From Mimachlamys varia (lineage: Eukaryota > Mollusca > Bivalvia > Pectinida > Pectinidae), in the NCBI GenBank assembly GCA_947623455.1, contig OX392541.1:7568719-7632718 (forward strand): DNA of 64,000 bases, in the 5' to 3' direction. Each line of letters starts with the position of its first letter. Position 1 is the first letter of the stretch. Below the pieces are notes generated by a model. That model made no database searches and was not told the origin of the DNA. It saw only the letters and a program-made list of their open reading frames with translations. Made by a program: the position numbers and the translations under genes. Of this stretch, positions 50,135 through 61,100 are shown one piece after another.

Positions 50135-50225
50135 GAGCAACCGGAGAACCTGGAGAAAATGTACCTGATCAGACAAGTAAAACTATACATTTTCAAGTCC
50201 AATCAGGGAATCGAACTCTGACCGA
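50135..50225 (-). mobile_element. possible decayed tRNA-derived SINE
   Basis: The - strand carries a B-box-like agttcgattccc (about 50208-50219). The + strand carries ccggagaacctggagaaaat (50141-50160), a phrase that I recall accompanies reversed tRNA-like ends in dispersed invertebrate repeats. No A box at the expected distance was found, so this is tentative. Confidence 0.3.
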
Positions 50226-50741
50226 CTTGGTATTGTTTCTGGTTTCAAATGAAATATCAGATGTCTATTTAGCAGGTTGATTAAGGTGAAAAGACGAAAA
50301 AATAAAATCTCACTTACACATGGACAAGGGTATAACCTGGTGATTTTTTTTTTTTTTAAATATACCCCTAGGCAAGCAAACTGTAAACCCTTGATTCTTC
50401 AATAAATCTGTGTTTGTGTGCTTCTCCTCAAGGCAGTTCAAATAGTGAATTTAAAAATCATCCAAAAGTTTACCAGATTAAAACCGAAAATGGGAATTTA
50501 TAAATAACTCCCAATGCAGATGCCAATCTTACTCACAAAGACAAATTGACATAATTCAAATGACATTTCTATTCCATCAACACAGAATTTCCTTTCGGAG
50601 CCCCTGGGGTTTAGTTCTAAGATTATAATTGATGGTGTCATAAATACCATCCTTGTGTGACAGGCAGAGATACACGGAACGTATCAGTTCTATGGGCAGT
50701 CCTTATAATGCTGGTTTCATCTGTCATTGCACGAGATTTAA
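50226..50741. other. no gene seen
   Basis: AT-rich spacer with a poly-T run near 50346 and no recognisable gene. Confidence 0.5.
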
Positions 50742-50825
50742 CTCATTCACCCCTGCGATTCCATGATGAAGTATTCCAACCTTCGGATTGGAAGAGTTTA
50801 AAATATGTCGTTAGGGGTGAATGAG
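50742..50825. mobile_element. 84-bp foldback element
   Basis: Perfect 13-bp terminal inverted repeats, ctcattcacccct at 50742-50754 and aggggtgaatgag at 50813-50825, enclose a second small hairpin (ttccaa...ttggaa at 50774-50793). Its size and form suit a miniature inverted-repeat element. Transposon class unknown. Confidence 0.65.
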
Positions 50826-52265
50826 GTAAAGCCGCACGTGTAACATTGCATGTTTGTCGGTGTGTCAAGATAAAAGTGCTGGTCATTTTCTTTCAAAATA
50901 ATATATTTGATAATTGAATCGAATTATTTTACGACAATACTTACATGCTAGATATAGGAAACCTACGTTTAAGGCCTTTCTGTGGAGACTTGCGGGAACA
51001 AAGTAATCTATCATTTTATCACTGTACAGTTATACAGTTTACACAAGTTTTTGAAACCATGAGTTTACATTTGTTTGTTTACCTCAAATATATTTGTATA
51101 TGACTACCTCGTATATGATTTTAAAGGCAAATCATAAATGAACGCATGCCATCAATAAAATTATCTGAGTATACATTTTGAACTTCCCTATATTCACAAG
51201 ACATGTATGTCCATGTAGATCTATTTACATATTCAAACAACTACTGGACTATTTGTAAACTTAAAAGACAATTATCTAGATAAAGCTTATGTGATGGAAT
51301 GGATCAAAATCTTAAGTGATACCGTCCTTTCTAGTTAAACTTAACCTAACGCTTACTATTATCAAACGCTACCATTGTCCTTAGCTTGTCCTTAAAAGGT
51401 ACCTCAACAAACGAGGCTTTACAAAATCATGACTTCTACCAACAATATTGTTACAGATTTTTTTTTTTTTCAATTTCTTTATTAGAGAATCTTGCATCAG
51501 TGCCAAATTCATATTGAGTTTATTAAACGACTTTAATTATTCCAAATTACATTGAAACAAGTATAAAACTATTATTAAAATATACTGACAATGTATCACA
51601 GAAATAATATTCATGAGAAACAAACCCACACACTCTCAAATGCATTTCTCGGATAGAAAGGCAAATTTACGATGACCGATAGCGTACACGTGTATTAGAA
51701 ATATTTGTACATGAAAAATACACGCGTATAAGAAAATGTTCCTGATGATTAAAAATTGCAGAAAGTATCCCTTTATCCAAAAAGAATGATAGGCTCTAGG
51801 CAGAAACAAACCTGTCAGCATCCTCAGTATTGTGTCACAAACTTTGAATAATTCGATAAGTCTTTATCCAATTAGAAAGTTTCTTATTGAAAATAATTTA
51901 TTTATGAACTTTAGTCCGGCTTCACGAAGTCATACGCTACAGTTTCTAATTTGATCTATCTAACTGACTACATAACCTCCCAAGTGGCTAAAGGTTCTAA
52001 CATATTTAAATCCTACTTACAAAATAGTCCCGAACTCGTCAGTGTGGTTTGGTACACTAGTCACTGACAACAGACAACTGCGGGTCCCTCCAGCAGGTTT
52101 ATTAGGACCACTTTGGTTTTTGGTTTGTGTTAATGGCATGGCAATAACCAGATGACCGTGTTAGATTACTACTGTGAAATAACGACACCCGGGTAACTTT
52201 TGCAATGTAGAATAATGACCCATGGTTGTTTATTATTGGCGGGTCACTTTTTCACTTTACATTAA
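50826..52265. other. no gene seen
   Basis: AT-rich; no supported feature. Confidence 0.5.
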
Positions 52266-52333
52266 AAAAGCCTTATATTCTTACTGCAAAATCATATATT
52301 TTCACTGCAAAATCTTATATTTTCACTGCTCAT
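52266..52333. repeat. about 20-bp unit, three copies
   Basis: Three imperfect copies of atattttcactgcaaaatc. The third is cut short and runs into an atcactgcagtga palindrome at about 52334. Confidence 0.75.
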
Positions 52334-53510
52334 CACTGCAGTGAAAATTTAATTTTTATCAGTTCGATAATTTTCCATATTTCACTGGCAAAATGTAATA
52401 AAAGTATAAAACTAAGAACACTTTCAAGTATATAACCAAGAATACTTTTTAACAAATTCGGTTCAGATAGAATGAAATGTGAAAATGAACTCAGTAACAA
52501 ACCCTTTTAGATTATAACTGGTAAAATGACAGGAGAACGCATGAAGAGTATAAGTTAATGGCCAACAATTAAATTTAGGTGGTATGTGGTCTTGACAGGA
52601 TGATATACGTTAACCGGAATTCGTGCCAGAAGCCCGTTAAATCATTCTTTGACATGGGTAGTATCGTATGGCCCTTAGCGACAGTAGACCACAATACTTC
52701 CATCCCATACTATTCTATCCCATAATACCAGTCCCCGCCATGGCATGACCTTTCAGCCGTTAAGGTCCGTAGTCAACGGCAGATAAAACGGCTCATGATC
52801 AAGAGGTCCGATCCACCTAAACGGAACGACCTCTCGTCGAGTTACGAGAACAGGAAGTTAGGGAAATGGTAACGGACACCTGACAGGGAAAACGCATTTG
52901 ATGGCTACGTGTTCGGATGACATCAGACAGGGATACGATCCTTGGGAAAGCCGCCATATGCAATTTTGATACCCATCTGCTATGTCAGGTGATAATTCAA
53001 CCTCGAGATTGGTGGGTTATTTGTGTCGACACAGAGCCAGTTTAACTATCTGAGTAAATTTATTTAGTGGTTGAAATTGATAGGACACTCGTAATGGTTT
53101 CTTGTCACACGCAACAGTACCGCTGCATACTGACCGTCAGTTAAATTTGACGCTGTTCAAATTAAGTATTTACATTGAAATACATGATAAATCGTTAGCA
53201 TGAATACTAATTCATAGTCTTCAAAGGCATTTCAAGGTTTTATGCATGAAGCTTCGGTTGCATGTTTCTTGTGGAACCGAGGCTCTGATGCAAATTGATA
53301 GGATGTCCTGATATAATAAATAATATAAAATGCTAGACGGCTATCATATTGGTGTTTTATAAATAGACCCGACTTCAAGTGAATAATATATTAGACAACA
53401 CTGCACAGTGCTGACAATCTCTTGCAGATACAACAAGCAAAACGTATATTTATCTGGTGTACTGTTAAGCATCTAATTATCCTATACAACGTTATTCGGC
53501 ATTTTTGCGA
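52334..53510. other. no gene seen
   Basis: No supported gene. A GC-richer patch at 52650-52930 has no protein-like frame that I recognise. Confidence 0.5.
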
Positions 53511-53688
53511 CAACCAGTGACGACTGTACAAAGACAAACCAGTGACGACTGTACAAAGACAAATCAGTGACGACAGTATAAAGACAAACCGGTTACGACT
53601 GTACAAATACAAACTGATGACGACTGTACAAAGACAAACCAGTGACGACTGTACAAAGACAAGCCAGTGACGACTGTACAAAGACAAA
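53511..53688. repeat. minisatellite, 25-bp unit, about 7 copies
   Basis: Seven copies of a 25-bp unit, accagtgacgactgtacaaa followed by gacaa. The unit is unrelated in sequence to the 25-bp array at 1.3 kb. The - strand frames (VFVQSSLVCLCTVV-type) are by-products. Confidence 0.92.
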
Positions 53689-54374
53689 CGCTATGCTTTA
53701 ATGTGTCTGAATAAAACAAGCGATCTGTTATAGTGAAGTTCATAACATATATAAAATGCATGTATTGTGTAAGCCACCCCTTGTCTGACGTACAAAAACA
53801 AGTATCCAATGTTTTGTATGTAGTCATACCAACACTATACATGTGTTACGTTGGTGGACCATCATCCACGCAGAGAAAACTCCATTGACGTCACTTAACC
53901 GTAGGGTTCATGGTTTGTGTGATACAAGTCTCCGGTTTCATTAGCAATTCTCAACTTAGAAATAATTACTGAAGTTCAGAAGGAAAACTTGCATAAAGTA
54001 ACTTATGTTACAGAATTTCGAAAAGTTGATGAAACCGGAATCAGGTATTTGAAATGAGGGGATGAAAATAACGACACATATGCTTTATATTATGATAAAT
54101 GACTGACTACCCATGCATATCTAATCAGAGATTGCTATCCTAACGACAAGTTCGCAAAACATCCTATTCTCTACGTCCTTCATTTGGGATCTTAACTTTT
54201 CTCTCCTTTCTAATTGCTACTTTAGTTATAATTTCTACCTTCAAACTGCCTGTATTTTGGCTTTTAGATCAATCAAATATTTTATTCCTCTGTTTAGAGA
54301 TTTACAAAAGAAAGAAATGGGTATTTACATCATATATATAATTATATCAAAGCGTTGTAAATTTGTACTTTTAT
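53689..54374. other. no gene seen
   Basis: AT-rich spacer; nothing recognisable. Confidence 0.5.
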
Positions 54375-54776
54375 CTATAAAAACACATGAGCTGCACATC
54401 TTATATATCTGGCACTGTCCAAAAGGAATTCATGATATTCTCCTCTGCTTGCTAGCTTGTCTTCCGGAATAGGTTTTCCAAGAAGAGTTCTAAGAAAGTC
54501 CTCGTGTAAGAGATTGTCTAAATAGACAAACAATGGGATACCATATTTATCTACGATGTAAACGTCACGAATGTCAGCTGTGGCTCTACAAACAGTCACA
54601 TAATGCAAAATAGCATCTATATGCATTACGTTGCATAGTTTACACGGCTCTTCTATCCATCTAGGAGAGCACGTCACCATTTTGCACACAAGTTTGACGA
54701 TATTAAGGCCTTTCGTGGTATTTGGTGTTTCCCACAAAATGTATGGAGACGTACCGCGTACACCGGGTGGCCGTCC
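54375..54776 (-). pseudogene. non-LTR retrotransposon ORF2 C-terminal fragment
   Basis: An uninterrupted - strand frame of 134 codons that begins after a TAA (54777-54779) with no ATG of its own. It carries a zinc-knuckle-like pattern, EEPCKLCNVMHIDAILHYVT followed by VC (C-x2-C-x8-H-x4-C). The downstream part reads IRDVYIVDKYGIPLFVYL, LLGKPIPEDKL and LDSARYI. The arrangement of a Cys/His knuckle, then an RNKxxxW-like helix and a LLG segment, is typical of the C-terminal region of mollusc non-LTR reverse transcriptases. The reverse transcriptase itself is not found upstream, so this is a truncated remnant of a family different from the 47- and 57-kb copies. Confidence 0.55.
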
Positions 54777-56064
54777 TTACATGACATCAGATGCTAAAAG
54801 GAAACCAAATCATTCTATGTATGCATATATACATTATGTTGTATGTATGCGTGAATTGTGTTGTCGTTAAGTAGCTAAGGTGAGACGGCACTACCTGAAA
54901 ATGACAGCGGTGGAAACTTGAAGTGTGTTTTAATTTCCTATATTGATCAACTTCATTCGAATAGTTATCTAATTTTACCATCATTTGGCTTTGATCAACT
55001 TAGAATTTGTGCCGGGCCTTTGACGTATCGCAGATTTGTTTTTTTGTTGGTTTTTTGTTTGCAGCATAACCTGACAGCTCAAAAGCCGCTTCATTTGTAA
55101 GATGAACGCCAGCGGTTAGGAATGGTATCGACGTCCTTGTAGCAATCCTCCGTTGCCAGGACCTCGAACGAGACGCGCGTTGCGTTAGCCTTGGTCTCTA
55201 CTATAGGACTTAATCAACAGACTAACTAGTCGTGATCAATAGGAACTTTTTTTTTTTTGAGAAACCAAACTCAACACGATTATTCTTGGATAGGATTTGG
55301 CGATAGAAGAAACACAGACTGTGACATTGCTAGATTACGCTTCTTAGTGGCTATGTTGCATGCATGCCATATGGTAATTGGGTGTCGGGGTTGAGCAAGG
55401 GGGCGTTTCAAAACATAATTACTTCACTACAAAATGTAAATATTATAGGAAGCAAACGAATCGCTTTTTATGTGTGAAATTGTTTCCCCGTTTCACAACG
55501 TTAGCGTGTTTGCACGCGATGTTGAGTAATAATTGTGTTTAAATGTTCCTCAGCCTCAATACAATTCGCCTAATTAAGCAAGTTTTTATTATGCTCTCGC
55601 TGTGTTGTAGATTTCTTTTTGATTGATAGCTAATTAGTCTGAAATCATTAGGCTTTATCATCAGGCTCATTTGACAGTTAGCTTTTCACTCTTTATTGAA
55701 TAGTTCATGTCATTATGCACTTGTTTTATTCCCTACAAATTGCTCATCCCCCTTTTCACGTAACCGTCGTGGTAATAATTTATATAACACAATATTTAAT
55801 TTAAGCGTTTCAAATCAGTTTGACTTCATTGATTCACTACAAAAATTAGCACAAGCGTGTGATTTTGTCATAACGCTAGTTCTAACATGAACTTCTTCAA
55901 TTCTTTTTTCGAAGCAACTCTCTCTTTCCTCTTGAACAACACTTGTTAAAAGATTCCCAGTGACTCCTAATTTTCTATTTATATTATCGAAATATGGATC
56001 TTTAATACTTTTCTGACACAATATTTCAAAATTTGAATTGGTCCTTTCTATTAGTTACGACTTT
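54777..56064. other. no gene seen
   Basis: No supported gene. The upstream part of the retroelement at 56.07 kb may extend into 55.7-56.06 kb, but I could not recognise its protein there. Confidence 0.45.
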
Positions 56065-56390
56065 TAACCACATACCGAACTGAAAGAATGTCTTCGGTCT
56101 CTCATTATTCTTTTCAAAGAAAGGTGAACTACGATACAAATACATTGCTGTGAGCTATCTTAGAGCATACCTTGTGAAAAACACAACAAAAACTGGGATG
56201 AAATATACTGAGGAAGATATAGTACAAATGATTTAATTCCTGGTTGACTGTTGGCATTCAATGGGGACTAACTGTGCCCCACTTTTGGCTGACTTGTTTT
56301 TTTTCATACGATGCTGAATTTGTCGAAGGGTTTATCAGGAGGGGTAACAAAAACTTTCCGAATCTTTAGATTTCACTTTCTGGTATATTG

Positions 56391-57043
56391 AGGTAGCTGT
56401 GTACAGTAGATCTGGATCAGAAAAGATTGATGGAAAAAAAGACCAATGCCTGAGAACTGTCAACACAGAGATTTAACCGTACACTGCATAGATGCAAATG
56501 TACATATTTTTGTAAATTGTATATAATTTCCAATTCATAAAAGGACTATGAAGTGTATACACTGATGTATCATATGTATGGCACTTGTGTGAAAACCATG
56601 GTTACCACATCAAAAATTACCGAAAAATGCAAAATATCGCTGTTTTTGACACAAAATTTGACCTATGCAGATAGAATTTTTTTTCTTATGTTCTATCTAA
56701 AATTAAAGCTTACTAACTTGGTTGCAGAATTAGATCTGTCCCAGCATAGGTCGTATGTTTAGATTTTTTCGCTATTTTCCCTCATGTGCTGTTGTCGAAA
56801 TTTCACTTCCTGTAAAGCTAGCTTTTCATGTGTAGACACCCATTTCGGAAGGGTCAAAATTTTAATCTCTAACCAAATTTGTTTTCTCTTTTTACAAATG
56901 TGAAGTCCATTTTATCATGCTTAAGCCAATTTTACTCCTTAATTTTGTTTTTAGATTTTCATAAGCATGCTATTATAGGGGTTATTCATTGTACAAAAAT
57001 ATCACCCATGGCCACAAAAGCCTTCTATACACTGCCATCTGAC
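56391..57043. mobile_element. insertion in the 57-kb retroelement (about 650 bp)
   Basis: Comparison with the 47-kb copy shows that the RT reading ggtatat(c/t)ga|cgatgtgttg is split here, between ggtatattga (ending about 56390) and tgacgatgtg (about 57042). The intervening sequence is AT-rich, contains no protein motif I recognise, and may have a tga duplication at its edges. Exact ends and identity are unknown. Confidence 0.45.
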
Positions 57044-57119
57044 GATGTGTTGTCTATAAACAACAAAAAGTTTGCTGACCTAGTTGATGATACACTTGAA
57101 CTTGAGGTTAAAGACAACA

Positions 57120-57498
57120 TTCTCGCCAGGGAAAAGATAAACCTGTCCTTTACCGGGGTAGGGAAAAGACAGCTCACACGTGCTATTTATGACGTCATGA
57201 TCATTGTGACGTCATCACTTTATGCAGTGTAACCAGAGTAACGTCACCAATTTTGTCACGCATTGCATCCACCATTGATGATGGCGCGACACACTGACTT
57301 CACTCTTTTGCTTATTTTACGTAGGAAACTGTGGGAGAAAAATAATCGATCACCCCTGTATGATGCAGACAGAAATTTCAACCGGGATGAGATTGATGAA
57401 TTTTATAACTCGGCAGAGCATCGTGCTAAAGCTCATAATTCTTACCCTCGGGTTGAGATTTCTCAGTCTACATCACACAGGGGTGGTATACTCTATTA
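57120..57498 (+). mobile_element. insertion carrying an exon-like segment (about 379 bp)
   Basis: The 47-kb copy reads through aaaggcacaacagactctct where this copy has aaagacaaca, then 379 extra bases, then gactctcct. The insert contains two CRE-type palindromes tgacgtca (57190 and 57207), then a pyrimidine-rich acceptor-like stretch ending tacgtag at 57324, and behind it a protein-like open segment (see next entry). No clear target-site duplication or terminal repeat was seen. Confidence 0.6.
57325..57489 (+). pseudogene. exon-like protein segment of unknown origin
   Basis: After the acceptor-like cttattttacgtag, an open segment reads KLWEKNNRSPLYDADRNF, NRDEIDEFYNSAEHRAKAHN and SYPRVEISQSTSHRGGI. 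It is rich in charged residues and balanced in composition, unlike the AT-driven frames elsewhere, so it looks like true coding sequence. The frame stops two codons later (TAG near 57497), where the retroelement resumes. There is no convincing splice donor. I do not recognise the protein. It could be a piece of a host gene captured by a transposon or the coding remnant of an unfamiliar element. Confidence 0.4.
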
Positions 57499-58130
57499 GA
57501 CTCTCCTACATCAGCTTCTTACCTCGATCTTTGCTTAAACTCTGACCAACACGGGCAATTTACTACTAAGCCGTATGATAAACGTGACGATTTCGATTTT
57601 CCGATCGTGAACTTTCCCTTTCTTGAAAATAACATCCCTGCCTCTCCATCCAATGGTGTTTACATGTCGCAGTTGATTCGTTATTATAGGGCTTGCTCTG
57701 AATATCGAGACTTTCGTGATAGATGTCAACTGCTGACGAACAAACTTACTTATGCAGGTTGATCAGTACTATGGGCAAGTTTTATTGTCGCCATCTTTGT
57801 CTCATTGAGAAATATTCTGTATCTTTAAGTGATATGAAGATGGACGTTTTTGAGTATGCTCATTAGTGTGTTAACTTGTTGTGATTGACAATGATACTCG
57901 GTTCTCATTTTGAGACCTTGATGTTTACTTGGATGTAACAAAGATTTACATGGCGGGTGTCGTCGATGAAGCAGAAGACGCTTACTCTTCCGTAACACCT
58001 AGTCTTATTATTTAGTACTTTTACTATGGTCTCCATGTAAATCTTTCCTTTGTTTCTATTTTGCCTCTAGTTTATTCGATTTTCATTTCGGATTATGGTT
58101 TTGATGACGCTTTGGTATTATCTGATTTTT

Positions 58131-61100
58131 TCTAAAACGTTATTTCTCCGTTTATTTCTATGACAAATCAAGAGGGATTATTATCCCGCAAAATATTAAA
58201 ACCAATATATCTTCAAATCAAGACGAATGACCTATCATTAATTTAGCATATTTCTGCTTTCAGAAAACAAAACAAAAAATATATAAAAAAAACAACAAAA
58301 ATTTTTTTACATAACCCCTCCTGAACTAGCTTCCTTTAAAGTAATTGCGTATATATCTTATTTACATGTTACTAAAGGATGTACAACCGCGTGTATTCAA
58401 AACAACAACTTATACCAACCTAAGTAAAGTCCCTATAAACGGTGAAAACCGGGCAGTGGAATTAGTATCCGATGACTTGCTCAGCATAACCCGATTTCCT
58501 GGTGATATATATGTCGATTGTTGATGGACCAGCTAGGTTCTCGTGGGTGCGGGTCGATGAATACTGTTGGATCATGTTTTGGTCGTCATCATGACTTTAC
58601 GAGGACATATGTTATTTCCTTTCGAGATTGGCTTTTGTAGTGCTAATTAGTGTGGTTTGTGGTTGTCGTTGCTACCCCAATTCTAAGTTTGAAAACGTAG
58701 CATCATTTCTATTTGATATGTATGGGATGGTATTCAACTTGTAGGCGTTGTCGATGAATCACAATACCTGGATTTATTCATATTGGGTCCTTTTTTAATT
58801 AAATCCTTTTGGAATTCTGTTATGTTTTTCTCGGCTTTATCATTACTTCTTTTCATTTACGTACAATGTATTAGACGCCCAAGTCTCTGTATACCAGTTG
58901 TTTTACTTGGTGAGAACACTCATATGTGAGAACACTTATTACTAACAATGATAACAATTTTGTGATACAAAGCATACATACACATTCTTACAACATATTA
59001 AACTCGGTAAATGACTCCACGATGAATACTACGGTTATATTCTGGGAGTAGGATTTTGCGGGAAGTGAGTATCGGACATGATCTACAATGGAAATATGCC
59101 GGTTCTCGTCCTGATATTACTGATTGTCATGCTATTTGGCCGTTGCTCGGCCTCATGACTAATACTATCACGACTAAAATTTGCCATTCATAAGGTGTTT
59201 ATCTGCCGTAATGCTGGCCTTCTTTGCTCCAACATTTCACTAACGACCCAATGCTGACGTATTGATACTGTCACAGATCAAACTTAGGTCTTGTTCTACC
59301 GTAAAACATCACGATTACAATCATTAGGCTGGATTTTCTGGAGGAAGAAGAAGAAGAAGAACACAAAAAAGTCGACAAGATAAAAAATAATGCATTTGAT
59401 GACTTCCAGCAGTAAAACTGGTGAAGTCCTGAATATTTTCATAGCTTAGCAGTGATGCATAATCGAATGATGCAAGTGTTTTAAATGAATCGATGGTGTG
59501 CATTAAGCACTAGGCCAGGTTGATGACAGTCCCGCAGGGGGACCGGATCTTTGGCGACAATGATCTTCGGTCCTGTTCGGCGCTGCCAATCCATACAGAA
59601 AATGTTCCATATTCTTAGTTCTCGTGTCGTAAATATCAATGAAGGGTATGGCGGTACGGCATCAAAATAATGATAGAAATACTGCAAGAACGTCGGACAG
59701 GTTCGCACCAAATTTGAAATGTTCATATTTAATCTTTATTCAAACAATTTCAGAATTACTAAAACTAAGTTTTATTTTTTACTTATTTACATTTTAATGA
59801 GTCAGAAAGGGACAAAACTAATGCATGGCTTTATAGAAGTGGTCTGAGACGGATAGATACAAACTCAAAAACTAAACAAGGGTAATTTCGTATTTTCAAG
59901 AAATCAACATTCGAAGGGCGTTGAGTTAAACAAAAATAAAGAGTATTCCTTCGTCGTAAAACTTAAGTGTATTCTTTACAATGTTGGTAACAATCTAACA
60001 GTTACATCCGTTTGTTATATCCGAATTGATTTTCTTGTTGTAAAGACATGTACAGATATGTACATATGACATAGCCATGTGACCCAGAAATAAGCGAGAT
60101 CTAAACAAGACACGGTATTAAAATGTATGTTGTATCTTTGAGCAAGAAACCTGTTCCAGTCTACCCAGCTGTACATGAGTGCGTGGTTTGACAGTGCAAG
60201 AAATTGTAGAATGCTAGCTTAAAGTGCTGAAATGGCAGAACCAGTTTTATGCCCCAAGGTTGAAAAAAGGATAATGCCTAGTTGTAAATGCCCTTTAACC
60301 ACATATATTAATGAGCAAATTGCTTTGAGTCGACCTACGAACTAGGTTTCTATAAAGCGGTATATAAGGACCTCGAATTGTTAATATTATTGCTTGCCTA
60401 TTTGTTTTCTCAGCTATCATACAGTTTCCTGTTAACACCAGCAAAAGACATTTGTATTTCACACAGAACAGTTTTAATAAAAATCAAAAAGTCAGGTCAA
60501 CTCCTGATTGATCAATTTGAAAAAAGTCTATATGTGCATGCAAAATGTAACTAATCGTATTAAAAGTAGACCATGCTACGAGTCAGTATGAAATGAAATT
60601 TGATATAAATGAATTGTAGTTATCAAAAATGTCAAAAAATATATCCGATGATTAATTGCAGTGAAATTTCCGAGATCCGTCGATGGCTAATCTATCATCT
60701 GTATAAAGAAGTTTAATCACAGACACGGCAATATCTAAAAGGGAAACAGGATTAAGAACCTGCACACTTTTCAAGGCAAGATAAAATATGGAAAGGCTAT
60801 AAAGTTTCCCAGTGATTAACTATTCAGACACGCCTCGATCAATTACCATGCAATTGGATTTTCTTTCGTTTTCTTTATTTAATTTTTGAGCTAAAACTTC
60901 ATCTTGAAGTATTGGTCAGAATGTCTTAATCCGGAGCTTTTTGTTTATTCAACTTTCAAACACGTCATATCCGGGTACAATTGTGTCATCATCTGTGTAG
61001 CACAAATCTAAAACTCCATTTTTAAATACCGGGTACAGAACTCGGAAGCTACGTCACCACAACACGAGAATCAAAACTTATTAGTGTATCAGGTAGGGTC

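Larger units (their letters stand above)
56065..58130 (+). mobile_element. retroelement remnant with reverse transcriptase, 57-kb copy, with nested insertions
   Basis: Same family as the 47-kb copy, on the + strand and in three recognisable RT pieces. Piece 1, 56065-56390: YKYIAVSYLRAYLVKNTTKT, MKYTEEDIVQMI-stop, a deletion, then MGTNCAPLLADLFF and SYDAEFVEGF. Piece 2, 57044-57119: DDVLSINNKKFADLV. Piece 3, 57499-57765: SPTSASYLDLCLNSDQHGQ, DFDFPIVNFPFLENNIP and YMSQLIRYYRACSEYRDF. The shared tail with gaagacgcttactcttcc runs to about 58110. Stops, frameshifts and two insertions make it inactive. Confidence 0.8.

Noticed and set aside
59481..59726. - strand 81-aa frame in GC-richer DNA
   Set aside because: No motif recognised and no splice or promoter support.
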